From contig WBMW01005030.1 of assembly GCA_013396635.1 (NCBI GenBank), positions 1-64,000 of the forward strand: 64,000 bases of DNA, given 5' to 3'. Source of the stretch: Penelope pileata. Lineage: Eukaryota > Chordata > Aves > Galliformes > Cracidae. Below, piece by piece: positions 60,908 through 64,000 of this stretch. Under the pieces are notes generated by a model that saw only the letters and a program-made list of their open reading frames with translations, did not search any database and was not told the origin of the DNA. Numbering within the stretch: the stretch's first letter is position 1; each line of letters begins with the position of its first letter. Made by a program: the position numbers and the translations under genes.

Positions 60908-62040
60908 TGAATTTTAACAGAGTATTAAAAGTAATTCTATATGTGTTTATTAGGAAAGAGGAAAAAAGCTGGGGATTTCTTAGACCTTTTTTTTCCTTTT
61001 TAAAAAAAAAACAAAACATGGTAGATGGAGGAACATGGCAGGACAGTTACGTTCTGAATAATTCTTTAATAGATAGTTCAGGTACTCCTTTGGGTTTTTG
61101 TTTCCTACTTTTGCTCAAATAGTTCAATTCATTTTAATTAGTTCCTGTCTTTTTTACTGCATTTTGTACGCAGAATCAAAAATAGTGGAATAAAATTCTG
61201 TAGGAGGAGCAAAGAATTCTGTTTGGATGGAGCTATGAATTTTCTTTTTTTTCTTTCAGGGATAAATGGTGATGCCTCCAATTTTGTAGCATTTATGTAA
61301 ACTTTTGGAAGGATGCTGTTCATATTTTCTCAGACTATCCAAACCTACTTCCTTCTTCAACATCAACACTGATTAATTAACTTTCAAAGTTACTTCCAAA
61401 CTTTATTGCCAAACCCAAGAGCATCTCTCTCTCTTTTTTTTTTTAAGCTGAGCTGAAAGCTGAAAGAAATTGCCTTTCTTAAGAAGAAATAGAAGTCATC
61501 AGCCTTTATCTATATGTGTGTGTGCATAAATACGTATACATACAAACGTAACCATGAAAATGAGCGTGTGTGCAAGTGTATGACAAAGAAAAGCTGAACT
61601 TTTTCCATAGAAAGCAGAGTATGTGCCTGCAGAGTCTTCAGTGGGGAATGGGCAGCCTTTTGTTAAAGAACTTTTATTGCACATACTAAGTATGTCCATG
61701 ATGGAGTGGATGGGGTCTTAGCTATCTCTCTAGAGCCAGATGCTAAATACAGGGTATTGGATGCTAAGCCTGCATACTATGAAGGCTGAGAAAGGGAAGG
61801 CAAAGGGACTGTTTTATGCTGGTCAGAAAGAGCCTTTCTAGGAAAATACATATTCTATGCATCCCTGCGACAGCAGACGAACAGACACAGGTGCTCCATT
61901 GGCTCCTGTGTTGGAGACAGGCTTCACAGCACGTGGAAAGCCATTTTTCTAATGCAGGTTGCGCCACGGAAATGTCACCTCTTCCAGGTCTTTTGCTGCC
62001 TTTCAGTCACAGCCTGCAGAGACAAATACTCAACAGCACA
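60908..62040. other. Non-coding stretch, nothing recognised
   Basis: No repeat family or gene recognised. T/A runs near 60988-61012 and 61433-61444. Frames of 60-75 codons without motifs. Confidence 0.5.
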
Positions 62041-62049
62041 TAGTGAGGG

Positions 62050-62440
62050 TTCCCTGGGCTAAGGACGAGACATCTACCAGCTGCTTGCTCACTACCTCTC
62101 CTCAGTGGGATGGGATAGAAAAAGGTCTCATGGGTCGAGGAAAAGAAAGGAAGATTTCTTCCCAATTACCTTCTTGGGCAACACAGACTTGACTTGAGGA
62201 AACAATTTATTGCCACTTAAGTAGATTCAGGTATTAAGAAACATAAAGGAAAACATTGAAACAACTCCTTTCCTCCCCCCTGCCCTCTCCCAAGCTGAGC
62301 CATGCCCCGAGGCAGGGCTGCTCGGAGCCATCTGGAACCAACCAACCATGCCCAGCACGGGGCAGCCCCGGCCTTGCTTCATGCAGCAGCACAGGGGGCT
62401 CCACAGCCACCTGGGCACCTGCACCCAATAACAACATAAA
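62050..62440 (-). mobile_element. Probable ERV LTR, partial, minus strand
   Basis: The plus strand has CTGCTTGCTCACTACCTCTC, CTCAGTGGGATGGGATAGAA, CTCATGGGTCGAGGAAAAG, and CAATTTATTGCC as a reversed polyadenylation signal (62203-62214), followed by a GC-rich block (62270-62420). This order resembles the U5-R side of avian ERV LTRs (CACTACCTCCCAGTGGGATG...AAAACTCATGGGTTGAG). Neither end nor a target duplication could be fixed. The GC-rich block contrasts sharply with its AT-rich flanks. Confidence 0.5.
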
Positions 62441-63464
62441 GCAGGAGAAATAGGGCGATAGCAGTGATTCCTAAAGCAAATGCAATAAGCAGCTATGTGG
62501 AAAATGACACATTACCTAGAAGGAGAAAAAGAAATCCTCGAAAAGAGCATTAAGTTTATGTTAGCAGTAACACTTCATGGCCTTCCTCGAGATGTTCATG
62601 TAAGCACAAAACAGATGTATTCTCCGATTAAAAAGATTAAAATAGTCACTAAAAATATTTTGATGATACATAAAGTGATACTGAGGATGCCAACTATGGA
62701 ATATGGTCAGTGGGATAATTTGAAAAATGTTGCTTGATATGCTTAATAAGCTAAATACAAAACATTTTGAAATACTGACTTTTCTTAAAATTGGGGGGAA
62801 GGTGGATCAGAAGTGAAACAGATACTTATAAATGTGAAGAAAAGCATTAAAGCATCAATAGAATGCTGAGAGAGAAAAAGGCAGCATGGTAAAGAAAATT
62901 AGCTAAAAGAACCTTTATGAAAAGGGCAATGAAACTGATAAAAGATTCTGACTTATCCCCTCAGGAGAGCTCATCTGAAAACCATTTGTCAAATAAGAAC
63001 TGAAAAGGGATATGATAAGAGATTCTAGATCTATAAAATCTGCCTTTTAGGATTTCTATACCTATTGTGTCATATCATTTCACAATATAGAATGAATAAA
63101 ATCATATTTTAAAATGTGAAGCTGCCATTTGTATCAAAAGATTCAATTACATTAGAGCACACAGTCTCAAATGGAGGCTGAAAATATTTAAGGTTTAGTA
63201 AAAACTTTTAGAAAGTTGGCCAAAATTGTAGAAACAGGAAGGCCTTTGGAAAGCATGTGGAAATGGCAGTGCTTGACCAGTTGGTTTGTTTTCAAACCTA
63301 CAGCTACAGCTTCCAAGACAGATAAAAAACATCACTGGTACTTTGCCACCAAATAATAAACTACATTTACTTGCTTGCATAATTGTAATTTCTATTGTAT
63401 TTGTATTACTTCAATTATTATGTAATGTTTCATTACCATAAAAATAAAATGCTATTAATTATTT

Positions 63465-63500
<36 letters not shown>

Positions 63501-63626
63501 TAACAATACTTATCTAACAACAAAGTTCACAGTTCAGGAAAAGATGATCCTCCAGAAAACAAAAATGGAGAAAAAACATTCAATTGTCAGAAGGAAGATG
63601 TTAATTTCTAATAAATTGCTGTATTT
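62441..63626. other. Non-coding stretch, nothing recognised
   Basis: AT-rich sequence without recognised genes or elements, apart from the TA tract at 63469-63497. The plus frame at 62495-62737 has no motif. Confidence 0.5.
63469..63497. repeat. (TA)n microsatellite
   Basis: Fourteen uninterrupted TA units. Confidence 0.97.
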
Positions 63627-64000
63627 CAGGCATATCCAACCCATGGACTGTGAGCCATGTGCAGCCCTGGACAGCTAGTAACACTGCCCCTCAAGATCAT
63701 AAACTTTTAACATTATTGTGTGATTTTTGGTAATATTTTTAATGAGTTGATTGTGCGTAGCTTAAGTGTGGACTGTGTAAGTGATAACAGAAAAGTGTGG
63801 AGGGGAGGGTGCAGGGCAGTGCTAACTCTGCCTCTCGCATCCATCACATACACGCAGTCAAACGGAAATCCGCATGTATTATACATTACATGTGCTTGTG
63901 CCACTTCGTGAGTAAAACGCAGTGATTACTGATAGTAATACTTCAACCTACTTACATGTGTGTCTGCTTGTGAAGACAAGCAAGTTTTGTTATTAAGCAG
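63627..64000 (+). mobile_element. hAT-Charlie DNA transposon, 5' end, continues beyond window
   Basis: Starts with CAGGCATATCCAACCCATGG at 63627, a hAT-Charlie terminal repeat that pairs with the inverted 3' end CCAAAAGATTGGACACCCATG of the copy at 13210. From 63785 it matches 10905-11060 (GTGCTAACTC, AGTCAAACG, GTGAGTAAAA, TTCAACCTAC). Only the non-coding leader is in view, and any transposase lies beyond the window. The frame at 63720-63911 is in the leader and not coding. Confidence 0.85.

Overview
This window looks like vertebrate nuclear DNA from a bird, and probably from a galliform (chicken, turkey or quail group). The evidence is its repeat content. At least a dozen CR1 LINE fragments carry the avian 3' end with ATTCTATGAT-type repeats. 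There are several avian endogenous-retrovirus LTR families, copies of a Galluhop-type mariner, and two copies of a hAT-Charlie DNA transposon. The sequence is AT-rich with long non-coding stretches. I found no host exon, tRNA, rRNA or CRISPR array that I could support. The open frames present are short and either lie in mobile elements or look like chance frames. The window is best read as a gene desert or the inside of a very large intron.

Layout. 1-7.85 kb is repeat-poor sequence with a pyrimidine-rich patch at 5.6-6.3 kb. 7.86-10.0 kb holds a minus-strand CR1 with the end of ORF1 and the ORF2 endonuclease, next to a plus-strand CR1 3' end. 10.15-10.76 kb is a minus-strand LTR. 10.9-13.2 kb is a decayed hAT-Charlie transposon that contains a mariner fragment. 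13.2-21.6 kb is mostly unique, with a mariner tail (14.1 kb) and two CR1 remnants (15.1 and 16.4 kb). 21.66-23.1 kb is an old CR1 split by a younger CR1. 25.2-27.8 kb holds two CR1s facing each other; the second is split by two LTRs in opposite orientations. 29.0-30.35 kb holds two more LTRs, one with a perfect 6-bp target duplication. 32.2-33.8 kb is CR1 joined to a second copy of the 10-kb LTR family. 35.66-35.9 kb is an LTR U3 piece. 37.3-37.9 and 44.6-45.35 kb are two CR1 pieces whose ends meet at the same point in the element. 41.6-42.0 kb is a CR1 3' end. 48.85-49.6 kb is an LTR. 50.65-51.5 kb is a CR1 with an opposite-strand CR1 inside it. 51.5-56.6 kb is repeat-poor. 56.65-58.03 kb is an LTR joined to an old CR1 and carries two exact duplications at single-N joins, which look like assembly errors. 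60.35-60.9 kb is an internally deleted mariner with both ends. 62.05-62.44 kb is a probable LTR. 63.63-64.0 kb is the 5' end of a second hAT-Charlie that runs out of the window.

No genes act together here. What can be read is the order of insertions: DNA transposons and old CR1s first, younger CR1s and LTRs nested into them later. I found no undescribed functional system. The most useful observations are the nested insertions, the solo LTR with intact target duplication, the split CR1 pair, the assembly duplications, and the long repeat-free intervals that may hold conserved regulatory DNA. Family names come from memory of avian repeat sequences and were not checked by a database search.
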